DNA from: Shinella yambaruensis
GTDB taxonomy: Bacteria > Pseudomonadota > Alphaproteobacteria > Rhizobiales > Rhizobiaceae
Length of the DNA stretch: 64,000 bases
Assembly (NCBI RefSeq): GCF_022899355.1
Contig: NZ_JALJCK010000011.1
Location: forward strand, 124,001 to 188,000
Direction of reading: 5' to 3'
Under the pieces are notes generated by a model. It was not told where the DNA came from. It did not search any database and saw nothing but the letters and a program-made list of their open reading frames with translations. Of the stretch, positions 51,087 through 62,815 are shown one piece after another (position 1 is the stretch's first letter; the number at the start of each line of letters is the position of its first letter). The position numbers and the translations under genes were made by a program.

Positions 51087-52637
51087 TCAATGCGCAGCCA
51101 GGATGTCCCAGGCGGGAGCGATGCCCCGGCGCACATCCGAATAGGCGGCGAAGAGGCGCGTCATGCGTTCGGTGCCTTGCGGCGCCGGCGGTTCGGCCGT
51201 GCCAAGCTCGGGCGTCACCCAGTCGGCGATGCAATCGTCCATGGTGCGGTAGGCTCCGATGGCGACGGCGGCCATCATCGAAGCGCCGGCGGCGCCGGCC
51301 TCCTCCCGGCTGCTGACCCGCACCGGCGCGCCCAGCGCCGCGGCGAGCGTGCCGCGCAGCGCCACGGAGCGTGCTGCGCCGCCGCTGATGCGCAGTTCCG
51401 GCGGCAGGGCGCCCATGGCGGCGTAACAATCGCGCGTCGCCATGCCGAGGCCCTCGACGACGGCGCGCACGAGATCCGGGTAGCGATGGCGGCTGGCAAG
51501 GCCGGTGAAATTGGCGCGTGCCCGGGCGTTGACGAAGGGGCCGCGCTCGCCGGCCTCGGAAATATAGGGATGATAGAGGATGTTGCCGGGCCTGCTTTCG
51601 GCAAACCAGGGGTCGATCCGGGTGATCATCTCGTCAAGGCCGACGGGGATGCCGAATTCGCCGAGCAGGTCCACGCCGAGTTGCAGCAGCCAGTCGAGAT
51701 TGATCGTCGCGCCCATGTTGGTCTGGACCTGGGTGACGATGCCGGGGATCGGCAGGGTGATGACATAGCCGGTGCGCTCGGCGTTGAGCACCACGTCGCC
51801 GACGGGCTTTGCCAGCAGATGCACGCCGGTCGAACCGATGGCGGAGCAGGCGGCGTTGCGGCCTTCGCTGCGCACGCCTGCTCCGAGCGCCGTCATGACC
51901 ATGTCGACATAACCGAGGCAGACGGGCGTGCCGGCCACGAGGCCGGAGGCGGCGGCCGCTTCGGCCGTCAGCGGATGTACGGTCTGCGTGCCCTCGATGA
52001 CCTCCGGCAGCAGGCTGCGGCGATGGGTGAGGCCGAGGGCGGCGAGCACGTCATCGTCATAGCGGCGGGTGCGGAAATTGCCGAAGGTGAAGCTCACCTC
52101 GGACGGGTCGGTGGCGCGGATGCCGGTGAGGTTGAGGTAGAGCCAGTCCTTGCAGTGCATGGCCGTTTCGGCTTCGGCGAGCAGCTCCGGGAAATACTGG
52201 TCCATATGGGCAAGCTGCGTGCCCTGCTGGCAGGTGTTGAGGCCGGTGCCTGTCGCCGAAAAGCGTACGCGGTCGGCGTCCGCAGCGGCCAGCCGCTCGA
52301 CGGTCGGTGCGGCGCGGGCGTCGAGCCAGAGCCACGCGTCGCCGGCCGGCCGGTTTTCCGCGCCGACGAGCCAGGTGCCGTCGCCCTGGCCGGTGACGGC
52401 GATGGCGGCGGTGCGCTTGGCGAGGCCTTCGACCTTTTCGGCCAGGCCGCGCAGGGCGCGCGTGCAGTCGAGCCAGGTCTGGTCGAGCGACTGGGTGACG
52501 GCGCCGTCTTCGCCGGTCCTGTAGGTGTTGCGCACGGAAGCGCTGGCGATCTGGCGGCCCGCAAGCGTGAAGGCGACGGCCTTCATCACGGAGGTGCCGG
52601 CGTCGATGCCGATGATCAGGTCAGCCGCTTCAACCAT
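51087..52637 (-). CDS. eryA: EryA, FGGY-family erythritol kinase
   Basis: Carbohydrate kinase of 516 residues that makes L-erythritol 4-phosphate from erythritol and ATP. The N-terminal phosphate loop is LIIGIDAGTSVMKAVAFTLA, substrate region AWLWLDARAAPTVERL, ATP-site motifs GSTGVHLLAKP and LRISGGAARSVALRGTLAAA. First gene of eryABCD, facing a 773-base regulatory gap. The ATG at 52637 gives MVEAADLIIG; longer frame upstream is not conserved. Confidence 0.94.
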   Translation of the reverse strand: MVEAADLIIGIDAGTSVMKAVAFTLAGRQIASASVRNTYRTGEDGAVTQSLDQTWLDCTRALRGLAEKVEGLAKRTAAIAVTGQGDGTWLVGAENRPAGDAWLWLDARAAPTVERLAAADADRVRFSATGTGLNTCQQGTQLAHMDQYFPELLAEAETAMHCKDWLYLNLTGIRATDPSEVSFTFGNFRTRRYDDDVLAALGLTHRRSLLPEVIEGTQTVHPLTAEAAAASGLVAGTPVCLGYVDMVMTALGAGVRSEGRNAACSAIGSTGVHLLAKPVGDVVLNAERTGYVITLPIPGIVTQVQTNMGATINLDWLLQLGVDLLGEFGIPVGLDEMITRIDPWFAESRPGNILYHPYISEAGERGPFVNARARANFTGLASRHRYPDLVRAVVEGLGMATRDCYAAMGALPPELRISGGAARSVALRGTLAAALGAPVRVSSREEAGAAGASMMAAVAIGAYRTMDDCIADWVTPELGTAEPPAPQGTERMTRLFAAYSDVRRGIAPAWDILAAH

Positions 52638-53410
52638 GGCATGCACCCGCGGATCCCGCGACAGCCCGTGCCGCTTCGCCTGACCCGAAACAGAGCATTC
52701 GATCCTCCCGATAGTCTCTTCGGCCTTAATGCGTGGTTTTCGGATCAGGACCTGCCCGTCCGTACGGAATTTACCACGAACCTCCCGAATGTCGCCATGG
52801 AACATACCACAAAGTTATCATGTGTCTCGTAAAATTTTTCGAGCATCGAATTTTTTTTCAGATATTATAGGCGATAAGCATGTTCACGGGCGGCGGGCGG
52901 CTTTTGCAGCTCGTCCGCCGCTACCTTTCCCGTGCCATGGTGCCGGCATGCGGTCGCTGCCGTGTAGTCGGCGCTTGTACTTCAATTTATGCTCAGTTTA
53001 ATCAATGGTTTGATTGACTATCAATGCCGCCTGCCTGTTTGTGCCGGAGGCCGCCCGGCAGCAGCGCTTCCTTCGTTCTGTCCTCTCTTGCAGGGGTGAT
53101 TTCTTGAGTGTGGGCGTGGCGGAAGGAGATGCAGTGGGCAAAAAGGCCGATTGACAGGTTGTGTTAATTTAACATATACATTGCGACATATAACACATTT
53201 ATACCGCAACTGCGAAAATGTGTGCACTGCAGCGCGAAGCCGGTGAGGAGACTGGCGGGCGCCGTTCATGGGAGGATGTCATGACCCTTTTTGCTCGGAA
53301 GAGAGCGCAGCCCGATGGCCGCAGCGCATATGCAGACGCGCGTGCGCCATCGGCGCCGTGCCGGAGCGCCCGCTAAAAACTTCCTTCGTTCAATCGCAAG
53401 GCCCATCGAC
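52638..53410. promoter_or_regulatory. 773-base regulatory gap between eryA and DUF2291-eryEFG
   Basis: The longest gene-free stretch here, and far more AT-rich than its surroundings. It holds a minus-strand TATAAT (complement of ATTATA, 52864-52869) towards eryA, T-runs near 52851-52858, and a strong plus-strand promoter at 53151-53180. A minus-strand frame at 53021-53269 has no recognisable product and is not called. A small RNA or CRP-type site could be hidden here but none is clear. Confidence 0.6.
53151..53197 (+). promoter_or_regulatory. Promoter and operator of DUF2291-eryEFG
   Basis: TTGACA (53151-53156) and TATACA (53175-53180) are 18 bases apart, a sigma-70-like pair. The spacer carries the palindrome TGTTAATTTAACA (53162-53174). 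GTGTTA (53161-53166) is also inverted at 53191-53196 (TAACAC), within ATATAACACA shared with the eryR upstream region. This fits repression by EryD or EryR. Confidence 0.65.
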
Positions 53411-54057
53411 ATGACTGACGCCACGCAATCGAAATCGCCCCAGCCCGCGCGAAACGTCCGTTGGATCGGTGTCGCCGCCGCCGCGGTGCTGGTCGGCGCC
53501 ATGATCTTCGACACGAAGATCGTGCGCATCGGCTCGGAAAACGACGTTCAGGTGCAAAGATTCTCGGCCGAGGCTTTCGGCGCCGAGCAGTTCCCGATGA
53601 TCAAGCAGAGCGTCGAGACGCGCGCTGTCGATGCCGTTGAGCTGGCGCAGGCGATCGCCGCCGACAGGAAGGCGGCCGGCGAGAAATACGGCGTTGCGAC
53701 CTCGGTCGGGCCGGTGATCCCGGTCAAGTTCACCGGCACCGTCGGCGAACGCAAGGCGAACTACAATGTCGTCGCCGTTGAGGGCCTGCCGGCCGAGCTG
53801 ACCCTGCGCGTGCAGACCGGGCCGGCGCTGAACGGCACGGACCTGCGCGATGCGACCGGCCAGATCGAATTCGGCCAGTTCAAGAACCAGATCGAATACC
53901 AGGACGCGGGTTCCGCCATCAACAACGAGGTTAAGAAGGTCGTGCTCACCGGCATCGATCCGGCGGCGCTCACCGGCAAGACCGTCTCGGTGATCGGCGT
54001 CTTCAAGCTGGTCAATCCGAAGAGCTGGATCGTCACGCCCGTGAGGCTCGACGTCCA

Positions 54058-54061
<4 letters not shown>
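53411..54061 (+). CDS. DUF2291 protein of the erythritol transporter operon
   Basis: Protein of 216 residues with one N-terminal membrane anchor (WIGVAAAAVLVGAMIFDTKI, near residue 17) and a periplasmic domain. Conserved stretch: LRVQTGPALNGTDLRDATGQ then FGQFKNQIEYQ. The second DUF2291 protein in this window (62816-63454) has RVSIGPAIRGTAIRDS and FNEFKNQIEWA, so the family core is clear. It overlaps the ATPase gene by 4 nt. Its job in the transporter is not known to me. ATG 53411 is chosen as the first giving the anchor; longer readings are Arg-rich. Confidence 0.85.
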
Positions 54062-55594
<1,533 letters not shown>

Positions 55595-55596
<2 letters not shown>

Positions 55597-55685
55597 AGCG
55601 ATCCCGGTTCACCGGAATTGCTCTGGGTTGTTGTTTTTATCGCATTCTCCGACGCCGAAGCGATGCTTCGGCTGGAAATGCACTA
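55595..55685. repeat. Rhizobial palindromic intergenic element (RIME-like)
   Basis: Two hairpins fill the eryE-eryF gap. AGAGCGATCCCGG-TTCA-CCGGAATTGCTCT spans 55595-55624 with mismatches. The second, GCATTCTCCGACGCCGAAGC with GCTTCGGCTGGAAATGC, spans 55642-55681. The 'CACCGGAAT' and 'GACGCCGAAGCG' blocks are known to me from repeated intergenic mosaics of Rhizobiaceae. The eryE stop codon lies inside the first arm. Confidence 0.7.
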
Positions 55686-55699
55686 GGAGCGCTGAAGCA

Positions 55700-56740
55700 A
55701 TGTCAGTCACACCTGCAATCGACACAAAGGCAGCGGCCGGCAGCGGCAAGCGCAAGAAGGGCTTCGTCGAGCTCCTGTTCGAAGGCCGCGCCTTCTTCGC
55801 GCTGATCGCCATCGTCGTCGTCTTCTCGCTGATGTCGCCGAACTATTTCACGGTCAGCAACTTCCTCATCATGGCCTCGCATGTGGCGATCTTCGGCCTG
55901 CTCGCCATCGGCATGCTGCTCGTCATCCTCAATGGCGGCATCGATCTTTCGGTCGGCTCGACGCTCGGGCTTGCCGGGGTCGTCGCGGGCTTTCTCATGC
56001 AGGGCGTGACTCTGCCGCAGCTTGGCGTCATCCTCTATCCCTCGGTCTGGGTCGTGGTGGTGTTGACCTGCCTGCTCGGCGCGGTGGTCGGGGCGGTCAA
56101 TGGCGTGCTGATCGCCTATCTGCGCGTGCCCGCCTTCGTCGCGACGCTCGGCGTGCTCTATGTCGCCCGCGGCATCGCGCTCCTGATGACCAACGGCCTC
56201 ACCTACAATAATCTCGGCGGCCGCCCGGAGCTCGGCAATACCGGTTTCGACTGGCTCGGCTTCAATCGCCTTGCCGGCGTGCCGATCGGCGTCCTCGTCC
56301 TGCTCGTCTTCGCGATCATCTGCCACATCCTCCTGACGCGCACGGCCTTCGGCCGCTGGCTCTATGCTTCCGGCGGCAACGAGCGGGCGGCAGAGCTTTC
56401 GGGCGTGCCGGTCAAGCGGGTCAAGATCACCGTCTATGTGCTCTCCGGCGTCTGCGCGGCCGTCGCGGGCCTGGTGCTTTCCTCGCAGCTCACCTCGGCC
56501 GGACCGACGGCGGGCACGACCTACGAACTGACGGCGATCGCCGCCGTGGTCATCGGCGGGGCGGCGCTGACGGGCGGACGCGGCACGGTCATCGGCACCA
56601 TGCTCGGCGCCTTCGTCATCGGCTTCCTGTCGGACGGCCTCGTGATCATCGGCGTCTCGGCCTACTGGCAGACGGTCTTCACCGGCGCCGTGATCGTCAC
56701 CGCCGTTCTGTTGAACAGCATCAAATACGGTCGCCGCTAA
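55700..56740 (+). CDS. eryF: EryF, ribose-type ABC transporter permease
   Basis: Permease of 346 residues (RbsC class) with about nine hydrophobic segments. Motifs are LLVILNGGIDLSVGSTLGLA, VGAVNGVLIAYLRVPAFVAT, LYASGGNERAAELSGVPVKR (cytoplasmic loop) and AAVVIGGAALTGGRGTVIGT. The ATG at 55700 follows AGGAGCGC, directly after the mosaic element. Between eryE and the binding-protein gene. Confidence 0.93.
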   Translation: MSVTPAIDTKAAAGSGKRKKGFVELLFEGRAFFALIAIVVVFSLMSPNYFTVSNFLIMASHVAIFGLLAIGMLLVILNGGIDLSVGSTLGLAGVVAGFLMQGVTLPQLGVILYPSVWVVVVLTCLLGAVVGAVNGVLIAYLRVPAFVATLGVLYVARGIALLMTNGLTYNNLGGRPELGNTGFDWLGFNRLAGVPIGVLVLLVFAIICHILLTRTAFGRWLYASGGNERAAELSGVPVKRVKITVYVLSGVCAAVAGLVLSSQLTSAGPTAGTTYELTAIAAVVIGGAALTGGRGTVIGTMLGAFVIGFLSDGLVIIGVSAYWQTVFTGAVIVTAVLLNSIKYGRR

Positions 56741-56857
56741 GGTAAGCGGCGACTGACAGGAACTGACTGCGGCCGGGAGAGGCGGACCATCGAGCGCCCG
56801 GCAGCAGAAAGTATTGCCGAAATCGGCGCAACCGGACTCAACAAAGGGAGTGAGACC

Positions 56858-57805
56858 ATGTTCAAAAAAGGTATGCGTGTACTCTTCGCAGCAACCGCCG
56901 TCGTGCCGTTGCTCTTCAGCTCCGCCTTCGCCGAAGGCCTGATGACGATCATCGTCAACGATCCGTCCAACCCCTACTGGTTCACGGAAGGCGAAGTCGC
57001 CAAGGCGACGGCGGAAAAGCTCGGCTATACCGCGAATGTCGGCGCCCACAAGGGGGACACCAACACCGAAAGCAACCTGATCGACACCGCGATCACCAAC
57101 AAGTCGGTCGCAATCATCCTCGATCCGGCCAATGCCGACGGTTCGGTCGGCGCGGTCAAGAAGGCCGTCGCCGCGGGCATTCCGGTCATCCTCGTCAATG
57201 CCGAGATCAACCAGGAAGGCCTTGCCAAGGCGCAGCTCGTCTCGAACAACGCCCAGGGCGCGGCCCTCGGTGCGCAGCAATGGGTCGAGGCGGTCGGCGA
57301 CAAGGGTAAATATGCCGAGCTCTTCGGCAATCCGGCCGACAACAATGCCGCGACGCGCTCGAACGGCTACGAGACCGTGCTGACGCAGTATCCGGACCTC
57401 GAAAAGGCCGCCAAGGAAGTCGCCGACTGGGACCGCACCAAGGGTCACGCCAAGATGCAGTCCATGCTGCAGGCGAATCCGGATATCATCGGCGTCATCA
57501 GCGGCAATGACGAAATGGCGCTCGGTGCCATCGCGGCTCTGAAAGAGGCCGGCAAGCTGGAGCAGGTCAAGGTCGGCGGCTTCGACGGTTCGCCGGATGC
57601 GGTTGCCGCCATCAAGGCGGGCGAGTTGCAGTACACGGTTCTCCAGCCGGTCGCCGTCTTCTCCGAAGAGGCCGTCAAGCAGGCGGACAACGTGATCAAG
57701 AACGGTAGCACGGGTGCGGCGAGCGAGAAGCAGCTCTTCGATTGCCTGCTGATCACCAAGGACAATGTCGACAAGTACACCGCTCCCTTCGTTCTGAGCG
57801 AGTAA
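56858..57805 (+). CDS. eryG: EryG, ribose-type periplasmic binding protein
   Basis: Periplasmic binding protein of 315 residues with signal peptide MFKKGMRVLFAATAVVPLLF and cleavage near AFA-EGL. Body: MTIIVNDPSNPYWFTEGEVA, DTNTESNLIDTAITNKSVAI, NNAQGAALGAQQWVEAVGDK and ISGNDEMALGAIAALKEAGK, typical of the RbsB class. Ligand inferred from the locus: erythritol. AAAGGGAG precedes the ATG; a terminator follows the stop. Confidence 0.93.
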   Translation: MFKKGMRVLFAATAVVPLLFSSAFAEGLMTIIVNDPSNPYWFTEGEVAKATAEKLGYTANVGAHKGDTNTESNLIDTAITNKSVAIILDPANADGSVGAVKKAVAAGIPVILVNAEINQEGLAKAQLVSNNAQGAALGAQQWVEAVGDKGKYAELFGNPADNNAATRSNGYETVLTQYPDLEKAAKEVADWDRTKGHAKMQSMLQANPDIIGVISGNDEMALGAIAALKEAGKLEQVKVGGFDGSPDAVAAIKAGELQYTVLQPVAVFSEEAVKQADNVIKNGSTGAASEKQLFDCLLITKDNVDKYTAPFVLSE

Positions 57806-57815
57806 TCGGCGCGGG

Positions 57816-57842
57816 GAGCGCCCCTGCGGGCGCTCTCCTTTC
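57816..57842 (+). terminator. Terminator after eryG
   Basis: GAGCGCCC and GGGCGCTC around CTGC are followed by TCCTTTC. The stem is perfect; the U-tract is short, so some read-through to the DeoR gene is possible. Confidence 0.7.
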
Positions 57843-57889
57843 GCATCCCGGCGAGGCCCGGGGTCAGCTTGGCATTTCCCTTGCCGCCC

Positions 57890-57903
57890 GATACGAGATA
57901 CGA
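57890..57903. repeat. Tandem 7-bp repeat before the DeoR gene
   Basis: GATACGAGATACGA is an exact direct duplication of GATACGA, 34 bases upstream of the GTG start at 57937. DeoR-type proteins often bind direct repeats, so an autoregulatory site is possible. Confidence 0.4.
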
Positions 57904-57936
57904 AACGCTATCCTCGAAATATTGGCAGGGTCTCCG

Positions 57937-58776
57937 GTGAACAAGAAAGTCGACGTCAAGGATTTGCTTTCGGAAGAGCTGCCGAGCGACAGCCGGCATG
58001 CGCGCCAGCTGGTGCGCCGGCAGATGATCGCCGAGACGGTCATCGCCGAAGGCTCCATCCGCATCGAGGACCTGACCGAGCGCTTCGGCATCAGCCTGAT
58101 GACGGCGCACCGCGATGTCGACGAACTCGTCAGCCGCGGCCTGTTCCGCAAGACGCGCGGCATCGTTTCCGCCGCGCCGACCAGCCTCATCGAATCCTCC
58201 GACGTCTACCGGGCAACGAAACAAGCCAAGGAGAAGAAGGCGATCGCCCGTGCCGCCATGCGCTTCGTCGAGCCGGGACAGGCCATCTTTCTCGACGACG
58301 CCACCACCGTGCACGAGATGACCGCCTTCCTGCCGGCCAAGGTTCCGCTGACGGTCATCACCAATTCGCTCGTGCTCATCAACGAGTTGAAGGACGTCAA
58401 CGACGTCAACCTCATCTGTCTCGGCGGCCAGTTCTACAATTGGTGCAATGCCTTCATGGGGCACATCACCACCAACGAGATCCGGCGCCTGAGGGCCGAT
58501 ACCGTCTTCATGTCGCTCTCGGCCATCGTCGATGACGTGGTCTATCACCAGTCGCCGGAGACGGTGGAGACAAAACGGGCCATGTTCGAGAGTTCCACCA
58601 AGCGTGTGCTCCTGGCCGATCACACCAAGTTCGAGCGGCGTGCGCTGCACCACTTTGCCGGGCTGCAGGAATTCGACGCCGTGATCGTCGACGAGGATAT
58701 CCCCATCTCGCATCTCTCGCGCATGCGCTCGAAGGGCATCAACGTCATCGTGGCGGATGCCGAGCGTTCCGCCTGA
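57937..58776 (+). CDS. DeoR-family regulator
   Basis: Regulator of 279 residues. The HTH lies near residue 25-60 (MIAETVIAEGSIRIEDLTER, FGISLMTAHRDVDELVSRG). The effector domain has IFLDDATTVHEMTAFLPAKV, LTVITNSLVLINEL, LGGQFYNWCNAFMGH and VLLADHTKFERRALHHFA. A GTG start at 57937 follows GGCAGGG; no ATG fits. It sits between eryG and the DAK-type kinase gene and probably controls the second polyol unit. Confidence 0.88.
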   Translation: MNKKVDVKDLLSEELPSDSRHARQLVRRQMIAETVIAEGSIRIEDLTERFGISLMTAHRDVDELVSRGLFRKTRGIVSAAPTSLIESSDVYRATKQAKEKKAIARAAMRFVEPGQAIFLDDATTVHEMTAFLPAKVPLTVITNSLVLINELKDVNDVNLICLGGQFYNWCNAFMGHITTNEIRRLRADTVFMSLSAIVDDVVYHQSPETVETKRAMFESSTKRVLLADHTKFERRALHHFAGLQEFDAVIVDEDIPISHLSRMRSKGINVIVADAERSA

Positions 58777-58847
58777 CCCCTTTGCTCTTTTCTCCCTTCG
58801 ACCAATATTGCATCTTCGCGGCGTGATTGCCTGCGGGGAGGACCGGT

Positions 58848-60548
58848 ATGACGAAGATTGTCGATGATCCCGAAACCTTTGCCTCGGCGGCGCTGGCGGG
58901 TTTCTCTCGGGTCTACGGACGTTACGTGCGGCTGGTGAAGGGTGGTGTGGTGCGCGCCGCCGCGGTGCCGCGCGGAAAGGTTTCGGTCATCGTCGGCGGC
59001 GGATCCGGACATTATCCCGCCTTTGCCGGCTATGTCGGGCCGGGCATGGCGGACGCGGCCGTGGCGGGTGAGATCTTCGCCTCGCCCTCGACGGCAGCGG
59101 TCGCCCGGGTTTGCCGCAAGGCGGACTTTGGCGGCGGCATCCTGCTCGGCTTCGGCAATTATGCCGGCGATGTGCTCAATTTCGGCGTTGCGGCAGAGCG
59201 GTTGAGGGCGGAAGGCATCGACGTGCGCATCGTCGCCGTGACGGACGACGTGGCGAGCGCGCCGGCGGATAGGCACCTGCAAAGGCGCGGCATCGCCGGC
59301 GATTTCCTCGTCTTCAAGGTGGCCGGCGCGGCGGCGGAGGCGGGGCTGTCCCTCGACGAGGTCGAGCGCGTGACGCGGCTCGCCAATGCGCGCACCTTCT
59401 CGTTCGGCGTCGCCTTCGGCGGCTGCACGCTGCCGGGTGCGACGGCGCCGCTCTTCACCGTGCCCAAGGGCATGATGGCGCTCGGCCTCGGCATCCATGG
59501 CGAGCCCGGCATCCGCGATACGCAGATCGTTCCGGCGGGCGACCTTGCAACGCTGCTGGTGGATACGGTGCTCGCCGAGCGTCCGGCCGGCGCGCGCCGC
59601 GCCGCCGTGCTGCTCAACGGCCTCGGCGCCACCAAGTATGAGGAACTGTTCGTGCTCTGGGGCGCGGTCGAGGGGCGGCTTGCGGCGGCCGGGGTCGATC
59701 TTGTCGCGCCCGAGGCCGGCGAATATGTCACCAGCCTCGACATGCAGGGCTGCTCGCTGACGGTGATGTGGCTCGACGAGGAACTGGAGCGCTTTTGGCT
59801 TGCGCCCTGCGATACGCCGGTCTTCCGACGCGGCGAGGGTTTTCAAACGCAGCCCGCCGCACTCGTGGAGGATGCCGCGGACGAGGCGCCGGCCGTCGGC
59901 CCGGCTTCCGGCGCCTCGCGCGAGAGTGCCCGCTGCCTTGCCGGCATTCTCGACGCCATGGTTTCGGCGCTGGAGGAGGCGGAGGCCGAACTCGGCCGGA
60001 TCGATGCCTTTGCCGGCGATGGAGACCATGGCCAGGGCATGCGGCGCGGCGCGGCCGCCGCGCGGGACGCCATGCATCAGGCCATGGCGCGCGGCGCCGG
60101 TGCGAAAACAGCGCTGGCCGTCGCCGGTGATGCCTGGGCGGATCGGGCCGGCGGAACCTCCGGTGCGATCTGGGGCCTGCTGCTGCGGTCGTGGAGTTCC
60201 GCCTTCTCCGACGAGAAGGCCTTGCTGGAGGCCGATATCGTGCGGGGCGCGCGCCTGGCGCTCGATGACGTGATGCGTCTTGGCGGGGCGAAACCGGGCG
60301 ACAAGACCCTCGTCGATGCCTTCGTACCCTTCGTCGCGGCGCTCGAAACGGCGAGGGCGGACGGCTTGTCCCTGAAGGACGCCTGGCGGAAGGCGAGCGT
60401 CACCTGCGAAGAGGCGGCCCAGGCCACCGCGCCGCTCTCGCCGCGGCTCGGCCGGGCGCGTCCGCTTGCCGAGCGCAGCATCGGTCATCCGGATGCCGGC
60501 GCCGTCTCGCTGGCCCTGGTCGCAAGGACGATCGCCAGCCGGCTTTGA
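58848..60548 (+). CDS. Dihydroxyacetone-kinase-family protein (DhaK-DhaL fusion)
   Basis: ATP-dependent ketose kinase of 566 residues. The DhaK half has VSVIVGGGSGHYPAFAGYVG near residue 44 and the substrate-linking His in LGLGIHGEPGI near residue 218. The DhaL half, from about residue 360, has the Mg-ADP motif IDAFAGDGDHGQGMRRGA and DRAGGTSGAIWGLLLRSW. In Mycobacterium smegmatis this fold phosphorylates D- and L-erythrulose. Here a tetrulose or branched ketose is more likely than dihydroxyacetone given the neighbours. The ATG follows GGGGAGGACC; a strong terminator follows. Confidence 0.88.
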   Translation: MTKIVDDPETFASAALAGFSRVYGRYVRLVKGGVVRAAAVPRGKVSVIVGGGSGHYPAFAGYVGPGMADAAVAGEIFASPSTAAVARVCRKADFGGGILLGFGNYAGDVLNFGVAAERLRAEGIDVRIVAVTDDVASAPADRHLQRRGIAGDFLVFKVAGAAAEAGLSLDEVERVTRLANARTFSFGVAFGGCTLPGATAPLFTVPKGMMALGLGIHGEPGIRDTQIVPAGDLATLLVDTVLAERPAGARRAAVLLNGLGATKYEELFVLWGAVEGRLAAAGVDLVAPEAGEYVTSLDMQGCSLTVMWLDEELERFWLAPCDTPVFRRGEGFQTQPAALVEDAADEAPAVGPASGASRESARCLAGILDAMVSALEEAEAELGRIDAFAGDGDHGQGMRRGAAAARDAMHQAMARGAGAKTALAVAGDAWADRAGGTSGAIWGLLLRSWSSAFSDEKALLEADIVRGARLALDDVMRLGGAKPGDKTLVDAFVPFVAALETARADGLSLKDAWRKASVTCEEAAQATAPLSPRLGRARPLAERSIGHPDAGAVSLALVARTIASRL

Positions 60549-60872
60549 CGGGTTTCATCGCACGTCCTTTCCTTAAGGGGGCGCGATATCAACATTCCTG
60601 CTGTGACATTGAGCCGAACGGCGCGTGCGTTCGGCTTTTTTCGTTTGTCGTTCCGGCAGCGAAGTCTCTGTATTTTCAATAGTATGCCTTGGCCGGTTCG
60701 ACGTAGCGTCGAAGTGATGCCGTGTTATGTTCGTCGTGATATCACATATTCTAAGAGATAATCATTGACATATTATACCAGTTCGGAAATATAGGCCTGC
60801 GCCGGGTGCCCGGCGGAGGAAATTTCGGCCGGGCGACATGGAATCCGGCTGCCGCATTCAGGGAGGTCTTCG
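60549..60872. promoter_or_regulatory. 324-base gap before the ApnO-like gene
   Basis: Contains the terminator at 60612-60641, then an AT-rich stretch with GTGTTA (60722-60727), the palindrome GTGATATCAC (60736-60745), and TTGACA (60765-60770) with AATATA 17 bases on (60788-60793). A promoter for the dehydrogenase-transporter run is likely here. GGGAGG precedes the next ATG. Confidence 0.5.
60612..60641 (+). terminator. Terminator after the DAK-type kinase gene
   Basis: AGCCGAACG and CGTTCGGCT form a perfect 9-bp stem around GCGCGTG, followed by a run of T to 60641. A classical rho-independent terminator. Confidence 0.9.
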
Positions 60873-61700
60873 ATGACATCGATCGCGCTGTTCGGTGCCG
60901 GTGGCAAAATGGGCTATCGGCTTGCCAAGAATCTCAAGGGCTCGCGCTTCGATGTCCGCCACATCGAGGTGAGCGACGCCGGCCGGGCGCGGCTTGCCGA
61001 CGATCTCGGCCTTTCCTGCGTTTCCGCCGATGAGGGCCTCGAAGGCGCCGACGTCGTCATCCTCGCGGTTCCCGATACGGCGATCGGCAAGGTCGCGGCC
61101 GGCATCGTCGACAAGCTGAAGCCGGGCACGATGGTCGTCGTGCTCGATGCGGCCGCGCCCTTCGCCGGCCACCTGCCGGAGCGCGCGGACCTCACCTATT
61201 TCGTTACGCATCCCTGCCATCCGCCGATCTTCAACGACGAGACGGACCCGGCCGCCAAGCGCGACTTCTTCGGCGGCATCGCTGCCAAGCAGCACATCGT
61301 GTCCGCGCTGATGCAGGGACCGGAAGAGACCTATGCGCTCGGCGAGGAGATCGCCAAGGTCATCTGGGCGCCGGTCATGCGCTCGCACCGTGTCACCGTC
61401 GAGCAGATGGCGCTGCTGGAGCCCGGCCTTTCCGAAACGGTCTGCGCCTCGCTGCTCGTCGTGATGCGCGAGGCGATGGACGAGTGCGTCCGGCGCGGCG
61501 TCGCCAAGGAGGCCGCCCGCGACTTCCTGCTCGGCCACATGAACGTGCTCGGCGCGGTCATCTTCGAAGAAACGCCCGGCGTCTTCTCCGACGCCTGCAA
61601 CAAGGCGATCGAGTTCGGCAAGCCCGTGCTGATGAAGGACGACTGGAAGCGCGTCTTCGAGCCTGCGGAAATCGCGGCCAGCATCCGGCGCATCACCTGA
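60873..61700 (+). CDS. NAD-dependent dehydrogenase, D-apionate oxidoisomerase (ApnO)-like
   Basis: Protein of 275 residues with an N-terminal Rossmann motif (SIALFGAGGKMGYRLAKNLK) and a helical C-terminal domain of the phosphogluconate-dehydrogenase-like type (VTVEQMALLEPGLSETVCAS, LLGHMNVLGAVIFEETPGVF). THPCHPPIFNDETDPAAKRD is distinctive. From memory it closely resembles rhizobial ApnO, which oxidises and rearranges D-apionate to 3-oxo-isoapionate. The usual partner enzymes (OiaK, OiaT, OiaC, ApnL) are not in the window, so the substrate is provisional. Confidence 0.75.
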   Translation: MTSIALFGAGGKMGYRLAKNLKGSRFDVRHIEVSDAGRARLADDLGLSCVSADEGLEGADVVILAVPDTAIGKVAAGIVDKLKPGTMVVVLDAAAPFAGHLPERADLTYFVTHPCHPPIFNDETDPAAKRDFFGGIAAKQHIVSALMQGPEETYALGEEIAKVIWAPVMRSHRVTVEQMALLEPGLSETVCASLLVVMREAMDECVRRGVAKEAARDFLLGHMNVLGAVIFEETPGVFSDACNKAIEFGKPVLMKDDWKRVFEPAEIAASIRRIT

Positions 61701-61726
61701 TGCCCGGCGGGTTCGCCCGCCGATGA

Positions 61727-62746
<1,020 letters not shown>

Positions 62747-62761
62747 TCCTCCCCGCGAGGG

Positions 62762-62794
62762 TGCGAGGCGGGGTGCGGTCCCGCCTCGCATTTC
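62762..62794 (+). other. Hairpin after the second ribose-type binding-protein gene
   Basis: TGCGAGGCGGG and CCCGCCTCGCA form a perfect 11-bp stem around GTGCGGT, followed by TTTCTGTT. It can act as a partial terminator, giving more binding protein than transporter. Confidence 0.75.
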
Positions 62795-62815
62795 TGTTCA
62801 TGACGGAGAATGCGA

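Noticed and set aside
53021-53269. Minus-strand frame of 82 codons in the eryA-DUF2291 gap
   Set aside because: Starts and ends within AT-rich regulatory DNA, has no recognisable family and overlaps the transporter promoter.
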